A DNA stretch of 6,254 bases from an uncultured Flavobacteriales bacterium. Its GTDB lineage: Bacteria > Bacteroidota > Bacteroidia > Palsa-965. Below the pieces are notes generated by a model that had not been told where the DNA came from, made no database searches, and worked only from the letters and a program-made list of their open reading frames with translations. The stretch spans positions 1-6,254 of the forward strand of contig CAMLEF010000277.1 of NCBI GenBank assembly GCA_946478675.1, read 5' to 3'. Shown piece after piece: positions 5,995-6,254 of this stretch (positions within the stretch are counted from its first letter, which is position 1; each line of letters opens with the position of its first letter). The position numbers and the translations under genes are program-made.

Positions 5995-6254
5995 ATGAGG
6001 TCTCCCCTGCTACTCCTTCTTCTGTCGGTCCTGTGCAGCGTTCAGCTTTGCCGGGCCCAGCAGGATACGCTCCTGGGCGACGATGAATATTATCTCGAAA
6101 TGCGCGGCCGCGTGCTCCTTTCCGAAGGACAGCAGCACGACGACGAGAAAAAAGGACTAGACAGCGCAGAAGTAAGAGTGACCAATGAAAATGGCCGTGA
6201 AGTCATCTTCGGCTACACCGATGAAAAAGGCCGGCTCGCTTTCCGTCTCCCGCT
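5995..6254 (+). CDS. Secreted protein with carboxypeptidase-regulatory-like domain, 5' part only
   Basis: An ATG at 5995 opens a frame with no stop to the window edge (86 complete codons). The first 21 residues are a Sec signal peptide: MRSP, a run of six Leu, a hydrophobic core, and likely cleavage at A21|Q, the A|Q junction also seen in the two GSDH proteins of this window. After an acidic linker, residues 35-86 follow the pattern of a carboxypeptidase-regulatory-like or CnaB-type beta-sandwich: MRGRVLLSE, then GLDSAEVRVTNENG, then GYTDEKGRLAFRLP. In Bacteroidota such domains often begin larger surface, OmpA-type or TonB-linked proteins, but the rest of this protein is outside the window, so its function cannot be assigned. 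It has its own promoter-like element and follows a terminator, so it is probably transcribed separately from the lipoprotein gene. Confidence 0.8.
   Translation, partial: MRSPLLLLLLSVLCSVQLCRAQQDTLLGDDEYYLEMRGRVLLSEGQQHDDEKKGLDSAEVRVTNENGREVIFGYTDEKGRLAFRLP

Overview
This window most likely comes from a Bacteroidota chromosome (class unresolved, roughly half G+C). Three things point there. One exported enzyme ends in a type IX secretion (T9SS) type A sorting domain. Matches to the Bacteroidota -7 promoter motif TAnnTTTG lie just upstream of several starts. No start codon has a recognisable Shine-Dalgarno sequence. All gene families seen fit this assignment.

Layout. (1) Positions 1-2537, minus strand: two tandem paralogous secreted glucose/sorbosone dehydrogenase (GSDH, PQQ-type beta-propeller) proteins. 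The downstream copy (1-929) is cut by the window edge. The upstream copy (1029-2537) is complete and carries the T9SS tail. The 99-bp gap between them holds an unusual array of 8-bp units in inverted orientation. (2) Positions 2538-2932: a divergent intergenic region of 395 bp with no convincing gene. It is dominated by two long perfect palindromes that share a 19-bp core but have different, self-complementary outer stems, with smaller inverted and direct repeats between them. (3) Positions 2933-4047, plus strand: a two-gene operon, folK (folate biosynthesis) and a deoxynucleoside kinase (dNTP salvage). They overlap by 4 nt (GTGA), and the kinase starts with GTG. (4) Positions 4156-5880, plus strand: a lipoprotein with an OmpA-like middle region and C-terminal TPR-type helical repeats. 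It has its own promoter and a textbook intrinsic terminator. (5) Positions 5995-6254, plus strand: the start of another secreted protein with a carboxypeptidase-regulatory-like beta-sandwich, cut by the right edge.

How the genes relate. The GSDH pair are exported, probably extracellular, sugar or aldehyde oxidases of unknown substrate. folK and the kinase both supply DNA precursors (folate for thymidylate, salvage for dNTPs). The lipoprotein belongs to the cell envelope. I see no defence system, mobile element with a transposase, CRISPR array, tRNA or rRNA. The least-explained DNA is the palindrome pair at 2689-2877 and the octamer array at 954-1024.
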